From: an uncultured Candidatus Saccharibacteria bacterium
GTDB taxonomy: Bacteria > Patescibacteriota > Saccharimonadia > Saccharimonadales > Saccharimonadaceae
Length of the DNA stretch: 35,183 nt
Direction of reading: 5' to 3'
NCBI GenBank assembly: GCA_948945085.1
Contig: CARBGY010000009.1
Location: 1 to 35,183, forward strand
Shown: piece after piece, positions 7,998-16,284 of the stretch
How positions within the stretch are numbered: the first letter of the stretch is position 1
Layout of the letters: each line of letters starts with the position of its first letter
Translations under genes and position numbers: made by a program
The notes under the pieces: generated by a model
Database searches by the model: none
Seen by the model: only the letters and a program-made list of their open reading frames with translations
What the model was told of the DNA's origin: nothing

Positions 7998-9848
7998 ATG
8001 AGCCGTAAAGATCGTCGCGCTGCCAAAATCGCCGCCGCCCAAGCCACTGCTGCTGATATCGCCGCCCAATCCCAAGCCGCCGAAGAAGCTGAAATTCAAC
8101 AAGCCTTCGAGCAGGGAATCACTACTCTACGCGACCTCATTTCTCCTAGCTCTATCGAAATCCATTCCAGCTACTTCCGACTTGGTACCAAATATGGCCG
8201 CACTATCTACGTTTATGGTTATCCTCGTAGTCTATATACTGGTTGGATCTCTGGACTTATTAACATCGATGAAGTTCTCGACGTTTCTATGTATGTTTAT
8301 CCAGTCGAAACTACCGTCGTCATGAAAAATCTTCGCAAGAAGGTTACCCAACTTGAAGCCAGTTACAGCGTCAATGCTGAACGTGGTAAAATCCGCGACC
8401 CAGAACTCGAAGCCGCCATTAGCGATGCCGAAGAACTTCGTGATAAACTTCAAGTTGGTGCCGAAAAATTCTTCCGCTTTGGCCTTTACATCACAATTTG
8501 GGCCGACTCACTTGAAGAACTAAGTTTTGTTCAACACAAAATCGAAACCCTCCTCGGCCAACAAATGGTCTTCAGTAAAGTTGCCACTTCCCAACAAGAA
8601 CAAGGGATGAATAGCTGTCTTCCCCAATGTACCGACCAGCTCCAAATCCGCCGTAATATGAACACTGGCGCTATCTCTACTTGTTTTCCATTCACTTCTG
8701 CCGACCTCACCCAGGAAAACGGCATCCTTTATGGTGTTAATATGCATAACAACGGTCTTGTTATCTTTGATCGATTCAGTCTAGAAAATGCCAATTTAGT
8801 TGTTTTTGCCAAATCTGGTGCTGGTAAATCTTTCGCTGTCAAACTCGAGGCTCTTCGTTCCATGATGATTGGTAGCGAAATCCTTATTATTGACCCAGAA
8901 AACGAGTACCAAAAACTTTGTGATGCTGTTGGCGGCAGTTATATTCGACTCAGTCTTAACTCTGATGTTCGTATTAATCCTTTCGACCTTCCAAAAATCG
9001 TCGACAACGAAGATGCTAATGATGCTCTTCGCGCTAATCTAGTTACATTGCATGGTCTCTTCCGCCTCATGCTTGGTGGTAACCAAGTTGCTGCTAATGG
9101 TCAAATCGTCCCCGCTCTAACCGCCAATGAAGAAGCCGATCTTGATCAAGCCCTCATCGATACCTACGCTCGCGCCGGTATTACTAGTGATCCTCTTACT
9201 CATATGTCCCCTCCACCAACCATTATTAACTTATACGACACTTTACTCCACATGGGCGGTACTGGTCCTGGCCTCGCCCAACGTCTCCGCAAGTACACTA
9301 GTGGTACTTTTGCGGGTATCTTCTCCCAACAATCCAACGTTGACATCAATAATCCAATGGTCGTCTTCAATATTCGTGACCTCGAAGACGAACTTCGTCC
9401 TGTTGCTATGTATATCATTCTTTCCCATATCTGGAACATTGTCCGTGCCGACCAACGCCGTCGCCTCCTTATCGTTGACGAAGCCTGGCAACTCATGAAA
9501 TACGACGATTCAGCCAACTTCCTCTTCAGTCTCGCCAAACGTGCTCGTAAATATTACCTCGGCCTTACCACTATTACGCAGGATGTCGAAGACTTCATGA
9601 CCAGCAAAATGGGTCGCGCCATCGTTGCTAACTCTAGTATGCAATTACTTCTTAAACAATCTAGTTCCGCCGTTGATGTTTTGTCTGATGTCTTCAAACT
9701 CACCGACGAAGAAAAGAAACGTCTCGCCAACTTCCCAGTCGGTCAAGGTTTATTCTTTGCTGGCCCCAACCATGTCCATATTCAAATCATCGCTTCCGAA
9801 ACCGAAGAATCGCTAATTACCACTCGTCCAGGAGGGAACGACAATTAA
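7998..9848 (+). CDS. virB4: VirB4-family conjugation/secretion ATPase
   Basis: The protein is 616 residues. An Ala/Gln-rich start (to about 35) is followed by the VirB4 N-domain (about 40-225, RTIYVYGYPRSLYTGWISGL). The RecA-like motor follows with Walker A AKSGAGKS (Lys277) and Walker B LLIVDEAW (Asp494-Glu495). Further motor motifs are visible, for example TTITQDVEDF and LLKQSSSAVD. VirB4 powers pilus assembly and substrate transfer in type IV secretion systems as a membrane-associated hexamer. Length and motif order are normal for Gram-positive-type VirB4 without a transmembrane segment. It is the best-supported gene of the secretion locus. Confidence 0.93.
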   Translation: MSRKDRRAAKIAAAQATAADIAAQSQAAEEAEIQQAFEQGITTLRDLISPSSIEIHSSYFRLGTKYGRTIYVYGYPRSLYTGWISGLINIDEVLDVSMYVYPVETTVVMKNLRKKVTQLEASYSVNAERGKIRDPELEAAISDAEELRDKLQVGAEKFFRFGLYITIWADSLEELSFVQHKIETLLGQQMVFSKVATSQQEQGMNSCLPQCTDQLQIRRNMNTGAISTCFPFTSADLTQENGILYGVNMHNNGLVIFDRFSLENANLVVFAKSGAGKSFAVKLEALRSMMIGSEILIIDPENEYQKLCDAVGGSYIRLSLNSDVRINPFDLPKIVDNEDANDALRANLVTLHGLFRLMLGGNQVAANGQIVPALTANEEADLDQALIDTYARAGITSDPLTHMSPPPTIINLYDTLLHMGGTGPGLAQRLRKYTSGTFAGIFSQQSNVDINNPMVVFNIRDLEDELRPVAMYIILSHIWNIVRADQRRRLLIVDEAWQLMKYDDSANFLFSLAKRARKYYLGLTTITQDVEDFMTSKMGRAIVANSSMQLLLKQSSSAVDVLSDVFKLTDEEKKRLANFPVGQGLFFAGPNHVHIQIIASETEESLITTRPGGNDN

Positions 9849-9850
9849 TC

Positions 9851-12649
9851 ATGTCTGGAGAAGTTGCTTTAAGGAATGCCGAACACAACGCCGTCGCCAC
9901 TAGCGAACCGACGTTTAATTATAGTGGTTCTGGCCGCCCAAACTCCTCCGATAAATCCTCTAAAGGGGGAGCTGGCGCTTTCCTCAGCGGCAAAAAAAGA
10001 GGTTTAGCTACCGCTCTCTTAATTGCTTTTTTGGGTATTGGTGGTATTTTCCTTACTAACATGTCCACCATCCTTCCCGGCACCCTCGTCAATAACTTAA
10101 CCAGTCAAACCGATTACCAACAAACACCTAGTATCATTAATATTAATCGTTTAATCTCCAATATGACCTCTGGCAAAAACTACGATAATAATACCGGTAA
10201 TAAAAGTTGGACAAAAAAATACGGTAAACTTACCGATTGGTTAAAGGATAGATTTAATAAAAACAATATCGAAACTAATGGCAACACTATCTCTTGGGAT
10301 GGCCAAAACGCAAGTGGTAGTGATTTTACTAATCTATATAACAACAATGCTGAATTCCGTAGCGACATCACTAATGCTACCTTCGGTCGCGCCGCTAATT
10401 ACTATGACACCCCTGCTGAAGCTACTTTTACCAATCTTGGTGGCCGAAATGTTTTAGCTAATTATAAAAGTACTGGCGACAACGATGCTGATATGACTCA
10501 ACTTCGTGAAATTTCCGCCAAACGCCTCGAAAACCAAACCACCAACGCTAACAACACTAGAACTGAAGAAGTTTATGAAGAAGATGAAGATGGTAATAAA
10601 GAATTCATCGGTTATAAAGCACAAGACACCGATGTTGTATCTAGTTCAATCAACAACCAGACCACCGCTGAAGCCCTTACTGCCGCTGGCGGCTACATTA
10701 ATAAACTTTCCGAAAACGTTAGCTCCTATATCAACTGGGGCTGTACTGCTCTTAATACTGGTAATACCATAGCGAACATTATTGCTGGTATGAGGCTGTA
10801 TTCCACTATAAAAAATTTCCTTACTATTATGGAAAGTCCTAGTAAAGTTATTGCTGGTGACGGCCAAACTTCAGGCTTTAATGAAGTAGCTAATGAAATG
10901 ACCAAAAAATACACTACTAAAGTCGAAGATATGCGCCCATCGAGTTTATCATACGAAAAAAGTGGTGATATTTTCTCTACTGAGCAAAACGCAAATGTCA
11001 ACATTACAACCGGAGAAGTCACACTCGAAGGTAGTATACTTGAATCCCCAAACCTCCGTTCTGGCCTTTCTTTTGGTAATTTCGACCCCCAAACCGCCTC
11101 ACTCTTTTCCATCATTGGTGCCGGTACAGCTCTTGGTAGCGCCCTATCCAAATTTGGCGTAACTAATAGCTATTGTATTAAAGCTCAAGCCGGCGCTAGT
11201 GCTGCTAGCCTTATTGGGCATGCCGCTATTGCTATCGGCGCTGCCGCTGGTGGTCCGATTACTATCGGAGCTGCCGCCATCGGCTCTTTTGTTAAAAACA
11301 AGATCCTTAATTTCGCTATTGGAAAAGCCATCAATTTTACCATCTCCGCATTTTTAGGCTTTCTCATCCCAACTTTAGCTAACGCTCTTTTCCGCAACCC
11401 AGTCGAAAATACCTTCGGTGTAGCTGCTGGTGAATGGATTATGTCTGGAGCTGGTGCTTTTGGTAGCATGGCTGGTCGTCAAAATAGCGGTTTAATGCCT
11501 ACCAATAAAGAAACCGCTCTAGCTTACAGCCGTATTAATTCCCAAGTCCTCGCTATGGAAGCTGAAGTCGATCGTCTTAACCGTAGCCCATTCGACATAT
11601 CTTCCGCAAACACATTCTTAGGCAGTATTGTTCATAAATTCATTCTTCCACTTTCTACCAGTAGTGGCTTTACACCTATTAATACCATCATGAGCCTAAC
11701 CTCATCATCTATCGCATCGCTAACCGGTAGTGTTTCTGCCGACGGCGAAGGCACCCAATACATGACTACTTTTGGTTACTGTCCTCAACTCGAAGAAATT
11801 GGACTTACTGGCGACATCTATTGTAACCCTATCGTTACTGGAGCTGTAGAATCTGCCCAAACTAGCCTCTTCTACAATAACGAAATCGCTGCCTCTGGTC
11901 GCTATAGTGTTAATAATAGTACCTATGTTGATACTATCAGTAAAAACCTCGAAAACTGTAAAGAAGATGGCTCCGGATGTACTATTAAAAAAGGGAGTAC
12001 CCTCTACAAATATGTTTCCTACTGTACAAAACGTACCTCTCCATTCGGAATAATGGACGCCAGTATCGTTAGTGACATGCAAGACCGTGGCGCCATCGCC
12101 GATGCTTCCACGACCATTACTTCTATTCTTGATATTAAAGACGGTTTTAATGCCGAAGAAATCAGACTCTGGGGGATGGGTGATGCTTGCGGTAACACTC
12201 CCAACAACCCTTATCGTGAAGAAAACCTCATGAACGCAGAATTCGTATCAGCAGAACGCTCCCTAGACCAATTCCATGCTTATGGTGAAGAAAAAAGCGC
12301 GATCGCTCGTCTCGCCGAAGAAATTGATGCTAAACAAGCCGAAGAAGCATCTACACTCGAAGGATACATCGCCCAAATCAGCGGCGTTGCCAAAGAAGAT
12401 GTTGAAAAAGCCATCGACATTGCTATTTATTACAACTACCTCCAAAACTACGACCCCGAAACCCGCATCGCCATGTCTGGCAAAACCGCCAATCTCAAAC
12501 TCGGATCCGAAGTCCTTTCTGAGATTGAATCAGAACACCTTTATTTCGAAACCGAAGATTACGTCACTACCGAAACTCCAGTGATCGCAAAAACCCTTTT
12601 CTACACCAACATTTATGCCGATCTACGTAACCGGAGTCATATTGCATGA
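9851..12649 (+). CDS. Large membrane-anchored protein of unknown family
   Basis: I do not recognise this 932-residue protein. Residues 1-48 are polar; a single transmembrane segment spans about 50-74 (GLATALLIAFLGIGGIFL). A Ser/Thr/Asn-rich region to about 290 includes a DEDGN loop. An Ala/Gly-rich hydrophobic stretch at about 416-515 could contain several membrane helices or amphipathic pore-like helices. The C-terminal third has several Cys (two near 644 and 658, more near 702-780), suggesting disulfides and an extracytoplasmic location. It starts 2 nt after virB4 ends and overlaps the next gene by ATGA, so it is almost certainly part of the secretion apparatus or its effector or adhesin. 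Candidate roles are a VirB8/VirB10 stand-in, a tip or adhesion protein, or a pore-forming substrate; nothing here decides. Confidence 0.7.
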   Translation: MSGEVALRNAEHNAVATSEPTFNYSGSGRPNSSDKSSKGGAGAFLSGKKRGLATALLIAFLGIGGIFLTNMSTILPGTLVNNLTSQTDYQQTPSIININRLISNMTSGKNYDNNTGNKSWTKKYGKLTDWLKDRFNKNNIETNGNTISWDGQNASGSDFTNLYNNNAEFRSDITNATFGRAANYYDTPAEATFTNLGGRNVLANYKSTGDNDADMTQLREISAKRLENQTTNANNTRTEEVYEEDEDGNKEFIGYKAQDTDVVSSSINNQTTAEALTAAGGYINKLSENVSSYINWGCTALNTGNTIANIIAGMRLYSTIKNFLTIMESPSKVIAGDGQTSGFNEVANEMTKKYTTKVEDMRPSSLSYEKSGDIFSTEQNANVNITTGEVTLEGSILESPNLRSGLSFGNFDPQTASLFSIIGAGTALGSALSKFGVTNSYCIKAQAGASAASLIGHAAIAIGAAAGGPITIGAAAIGSFVKNKILNFAIGKAINFTISAFLGFLIPTLANALFRNPVENTFGVAAGEWIMSGAGAFGSMAGRQNSGLMPTNKETALAYSRINSQVLAMEAEVDRLNRSPFDISSANTFLGSIVHKFILPLSTSSGFTPINTIMSLTSSSIASLTGSVSADGEGTQYMTTFGYCPQLEEIGLTGDIYCNPIVTGAVESAQTSLFYNNEIAASGRYSVNNSTYVDTISKNLENCKEDGSGCTIKKGSTLYKYVSYCTKRTSPFGIMDASIVSDMQDRGAIADASTTITSILDIKDGFNAEEIRLWGMGDACGNTPNNPYREENLMNAEFVSAERSLDQFHAYGEEKSAIARLAEEIDAKQAEEASTLEGYIAQISGVAKEDVEKAIDIAIYYNYLQNYDPETRIAMSGKTANLKLGSEVLSEIESEHLYFETEDYVTTETPVIAKTLFYTNIYADLRNRSHIA

Positions 12650-14532
12650 AACTACTCAAATTAATCAAAAATTATTTTTACAATTTCTTTATCATTTTTG
12701 TTGCTCTTCTCTCCATCTTCGGCCCAAACTTCTCAGTTTTCGCCACCGATTCTATCCCCGACTCCGTTCTTGAATTTAATGCTAAAAACAATCAATTATA
12801 CTACAACCCCAACCAAGATCCATGTATTAACTTAGCCGGCGGCACCACCACAACCGTCACCGGTGATACTAACGAAGATAAAATATGGAACTATTTCGTT
12901 AATGCTGGTATAGAAGGATTTTCTAATAATATTGCCGCTATTGCTGGTGCTATGGGTAACATTCAACAAGAAAGCAATTTCCAGCCCTACGCTACCAGCG
13001 GTCAATATATCGGTTTAGTGCAATGGGGTAACGACAGGAACCAAACCATAAAAAGCCAACTCAGCGCTCTTGGTTACGGCAACTACTGGCATAGAGATAA
13101 TAGTCGCCCAAATATCCCTGAAGCCGCCATCGATGCCGCAATTCAAATCGAACTTGATTGGCTCTTCCAGGAAAGCCAATTTAAAAAATTCGTAGAAGGT
13201 ATAGGCAAAACCAATAACCAAACCGGCGTCGCTGGTGCCGAAAGTTATTCCGACCTTTGGTTAGTAGTTGTTGAAGGCGCCCACACCTCAAGCGCTGTAT
13301 CACAACATACTGGTAAAAGCAATGCTTTAATTGACTCATATGCTAAAAGCCAAAACACAAGATATATATACTGGCAAGAAGCTGAAAATCGTCGCGAATA
13401 CGCGGCCCAGATTTATCAAAAATATTATAATTATGCCACCAGCGGTAACACCTCAACCAAAAAAGAAGACGGCTCCAATGTTTTAATCATCGGTGACTCC
13501 ATCACTGTCCGCTCCGAAAATGATATCAAAGAACTTTTACCAAAAGCCACAATTAACGCCAAAGTCGGTCGCACCTTTAAAGAAGGTGTCGAAATCCTCA
13601 AGTCTCAAAAATCCAATCTCAAAGATATTATCGTCTTCGCACTAGGCAGTAATGATGATACCATTACTGAAGATCTCGCTAGAGAAGTCCTCCAAATCGC
13701 CGGCAACGACCGCCAGGTCATCTTCGTCACAAATTACTCCCTCGGTAAACACGATTACGATCAACATAATACACTCTTTAATGCTTTATCAACTCAAAAC
13801 GATAACGTTGTTATTGCCGACTGGGCTTCTGCCGTGTCTGGTGAACCTACAAAGTTTATTGCTGAAGAAGATGTTGATGTTCATCCTACAACAGGAGAGG
13901 GAACTAAACTCTTCGCCCAAACCATCTATGATGCTATTTCTTCCGACAGTGTCCAATCAGTTAATAATAATTACTGCTCACCTTATGGCGGTGGAGCGTG
14001 GAATAGTAGTGATTTTCCCACTTACCTACAATGTGACGAACGTTGGGGTAGCTATAGATATGGAACTGGTGGTATTAATGGAAAACAGGGAACTAGTATT
14101 TGTGATTCCGGATGTGGCCCATCTTCATTCGCCATGATGGCCACCGTTCTCCTCGGTCGCGAGGTTTTTCCAAGTGAAACCGCCGATATTGCCGGAAAGG
14201 CTGGTATGCACGTGACCGATGCTGGTAGTAGCTGGGAAATCACAAATACGCTAGCCAAACACTACGGCTTACAATACCAAGATTTTGGAACCTCCCGCAA
14301 CAGCTGTATTAACGTCATCAATAATGCCCTAAATGACGGCTGGATGATACATACCTCTGGTGCCGGTAGTAAACCATTTTCCAACGGAGGTCACTATATT
14401 GGTATTGTTGGTATTGATAATAACGGTAATTGGCTTATTGTCGACTCTAGTCATGGTAACGCATCGTATGCTCCTAGCGCAGTCGTTAATGCGGGTTTAA
14501 AATGTGATAACCTAAAAGGAATCAGAAAATAA
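12646..14532 (+). CDS. Three-domain secreted cell-wall enzyme: lysozyme-like, SGNH hydrolase, C39-like peptidase
   Basis: The protein is 628 residues. An N-terminal signal or anchor (about 8-30) precedes a phage-tail-lysozyme-like domain (about 80-265) with candidate catalytic Glu109 in NIQQESNF and the downstream GLVQWGN motif. Residues about 278-430 are an SGNH/GDSL domain: GDSI (Ser285), GSND (Asn336) and DVHP (Asp411/His413). Residues about 455-628 resemble C39-type/NlpC-like cysteine peptidases: CGPSS (Cys490), GGHYIGIVG (His583) and VDSSH (Asp600). All three active sites look intact. In T4SS loci a VirB1-like lysozyme opens the wall for the channel. Here an amidase or peptidase and a possible deacetylase or esterase are fused to it. 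The start overlaps the previous stop by 4 nt. Confidence 0.82.
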   Translation: MKLLKLIKNYFYNFFIIFVALLSIFGPNFSVFATDSIPDSVLEFNAKNNQLYYNPNQDPCINLAGGTTTTVTGDTNEDKIWNYFVNAGIEGFSNNIAAIAGAMGNIQQESNFQPYATSGQYIGLVQWGNDRNQTIKSQLSALGYGNYWHRDNSRPNIPEAAIDAAIQIELDWLFQESQFKKFVEGIGKTNNQTGVAGAESYSDLWLVVVEGAHTSSAVSQHTGKSNALIDSYAKSQNTRYIYWQEAENRREYAAQIYQKYYNYATSGNTSTKKEDGSNVLIIGDSITVRSENDIKELLPKATINAKVGRTFKEGVEILKSQKSNLKDIIVFALGSNDDTITEDLAREVLQIAGNDRQVIFVTNYSLGKHDYDQHNTLFNALSTQNDNVVIADWASAVSGEPTKFIAEEDVDVHPTTGEGTKLFAQTIYDAISSDSVQSVNNNYCSPYGGGAWNSSDFPTYLQCDERWGSYRYGTGGINGKQGTSICDSGCGPSSFAMMATVLLGREVFPSETADIAGKAGMHVTDAGSSWEITNTLAKHYGLQYQDFGTSRNSCINVINNALNDGWMIHTSGAGSKPFSNGGHYIGIVGIDNNGNWLIVDSSHGNASYAPSAVVNAGLKCDNLKGIRK

Positions 14533-15233
14533 TGGAACCAAACAATAATAACTCCACCCAAAATAATCCCAACCCACCAACAACATTAACCCCACACCAA
14601 TCTCCACTCAACTCTTTACCAACCCAGTCCCCCAAGTTTGACATACATGAATTTGTCCGTAACCATAAAACTCTCTCTATCTTTCTCATACTGGGTGCTG
14701 TTCTTCTTTTCTCTGCCGTCATCATCCTTATCCTTTCTCGTACACCAAAAACCGAAGAACCAGAAACTTCCCCCTATCCATATTTCGAACATCGCTATTT
14801 GCTAGACTATTCTCTCGGCCAAGCCATCACCAACACAGTTTTTTCCGACATCGGTGACACTATACTTAGCCCAGAAGAAATCTCCTCCGCCCCCATCATA
14901 AACCCTAATGAAAACTCTTATACTGTTTCTTTTGATGAAGCATCTTTTAAGATTCTCAAAGACCAACCCGGCCAAGTCTACAAAGTTAATCTTAATCTAT
15001 CCGATCAACGAACTTATATATTATATATCTATGTAAATCAAGATTGGAACTACATTGTGGCTGTTCTTGATCGCACCGACTCATCAAACATCGCCGATCA
15101 TATCTACATATATACTATCGAAGGGGAAGAAGATAAATACTCTCAAGAAATCAACTCATGGCTTAAACAATTCAACCTCACCACCCCTATCGAGACCAAC
15201 CTCTTACTCCCAGACCTAAACGAGCGAGAATAA
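14532..15233 (+). CDS. Single-pass membrane protein, unknown
   Basis: The 233-residue protein has an Asn/Pro/Thr/Gln-rich N-terminal arm (1-35), one transmembrane segment (about 50-72) and a C-terminal domain of mixed alpha/beta character (about 85-225) with no recognised motif. Topology by the basic residues before the helix suggests a cytoplasmic arm and an external domain. Its ATG overlaps the stop of the cell-wall enzyme gene (TAATG), so it is translationally coupled and last in the rightward secretion operon. It faces recF tail to tail with a gap of only 6 nt. A VirB8-like role is conceivable from size and topology but is a guess. Confidence 0.65.
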   Translation: MEPNNNNSTQNNPNPPTTLTPHQSPLNSLPTQSPKFDIHEFVRNHKTLSIFLILGAVLLFSAVIILILSRTPKTEEPETSPYPYFEHRYLLDYSLGQAITNTVFSDIGDTILSPEEISSAPIINPNENSYTVSFDEASFKILKDQPGQVYKVNLNLSDQRTYILYIYVNQDWNYIVAVLDRTDSSNIADHIYIYTIEGEEDKYSQEINSWLKQFNLTTPIETNLLLPDLNERE

Positions 15234-15239
15234 AAAATC

Positions 15240-16265
15240 TTACCCCTTTTTCAATACCACACATTCATCCAAATCTTTTTCACTCCCAACAGAAGTGAGA
15301 AAAATCTGATTCTTCTGAAAATTCTTCACTAAACATCTTTGCCTCGTCTCGTCCAGCTCAGAAAAAACATCATCCAACAAAACCACCGGAGCTTTTCCAA
15401 GCCTCCCCACAATCATTTCCGCTTCAATAAATTTCAGTGCAATCACCATCGATCTAACTTCACCTCGGCTCGCCGAACCATCTGCTTTACATCCATTAAA
15501 AACAAACTCATAGTTATCACGATGCACCCCAAACCCAGTATGACCCAAAATTCGGTCCCGCTCAAAATTATCTTCTAATCTTCGCAAAAAATCACTCTCA
15601 CTATTCACCTCTGTAATATACTCCAAGCCAACCTTATCACTATTTTCCGCAATCGAACAATAAACTTCCGTAAACTTTTCCACAATCTTTTCCACAAACT
15701 TCTCCCGATTGTCACGAAGTTCCGCCCCATATTTCGTCAATAAAACATCCCAAGAAAACAAATCCCCTTTATTAACTACCTCCCGCTTTAATAATTCATT
15801 TCTCTGTTTTAAAGCTTTATTATATCTATTAAGTGCCTCACTATAAGATTCAGACAACTGCCCAAAAAATCTATCAAAATACCCCCTCCGACTTGTCGGA
15901 CTACTACCAACCAAATTCAAATCATCCGGCTCAAATAACACAATCGGATATTTTGCTTTTTTAGGTAATCTTCTGGTTTTTTTATCCTCAACTAAAAACT
16001 CCTTTTTTACACCATCATACACGACTACTACTTTTCTTCCATCTTCATACTCTAGCTCCACCCTATAGAACTCTCCGCCTCGCTTTAAAATCTCTCGATC
16101 TACCGCCCGAAAGCTTTTTCCTCGCATAGCCTCACAGATCGCCTCTAAAATTGAAGTTTTTCCACATCCATTCTCCCCCACAATCTTCGTCGTTTGTGAG
16201 TCACATTTCAGCATGAAACTTTCGTGACTCCGAAAATTCATCATCTTTACACTTCGAATCACCAT
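15240..16265 (-). CDS. recF: DNA replication and repair protein RecF
   Basis: The protein is 341 residues, slightly shorter than the usual 360-370. It has Walker A GENGCGKT (residues 30-37), the FEPDDL segment, the ABC-type signature region SRGEVRSMVIALK and Walker B VVLLDDVFSELD. RecF is an SMC-like ATPase that loads RecA with RecO and RecR at gapped DNA. It follows dnaN by 19 nt in the ancestral dnaA-dnaN-recF order. A TATAAT lies 9 nt before its ATG, so it may also be transcribed separately as a leaderless message. The 3' end lacks room for a terminator before the convergent gene. Confidence 0.94.
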   Translation of the reverse strand: MVIRSVKMMNFRSHESFMLKCDSQTTKIVGENGCGKTSILEAICEAMRGKSFRAVDREILKRGGEFYRVELEYEDGRKVVVVYDGVKKEFLVEDKKTRRLPKKAKYPIVLFEPDDLNLVGSSPTSRRGYFDRFFGQLSESYSEALNRYNKALKQRNELLKREVVNKGDLFSWDVLLTKYGAELRDNREKFVEKIVEKFTEVYCSIAENSDKVGLEYITEVNSESDFLRRLEDNFERDRILGHTGFGVHRDNYEFVFNGCKADGSASRGEVRSMVIALKFIEAEMIVGRLGKAPVVLLDDVFSELDETRQRCLVKNFQKNQIFLTSVGSEKDLDECVVLKKG

Positions 16266-16274
16266 ATACTATAT

Positions 16275-16280
16275 ATTATA
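16275..16280 (-). promoter_or_regulatory. -10 element before recF
   Basis: The minus strand reads TATAAT in the 19-nt dnaN-recF gap, 9 nt before the recF ATG at 16265. No Shine-Dalgarno sequence is seen before recF. A start here would give a leader of about 0-3 nt. Confidence 0.45.
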
Positions 16281-16284
16281 ACCA

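Noticed and set aside
10726..11151. 141-codon minus-strand frame inside the 932-residue gene
   Set aside because: Opposite a long continuous gene that is coupled to its neighbours; composition looks like antisense of Ala/Gly-rich coding sequence.
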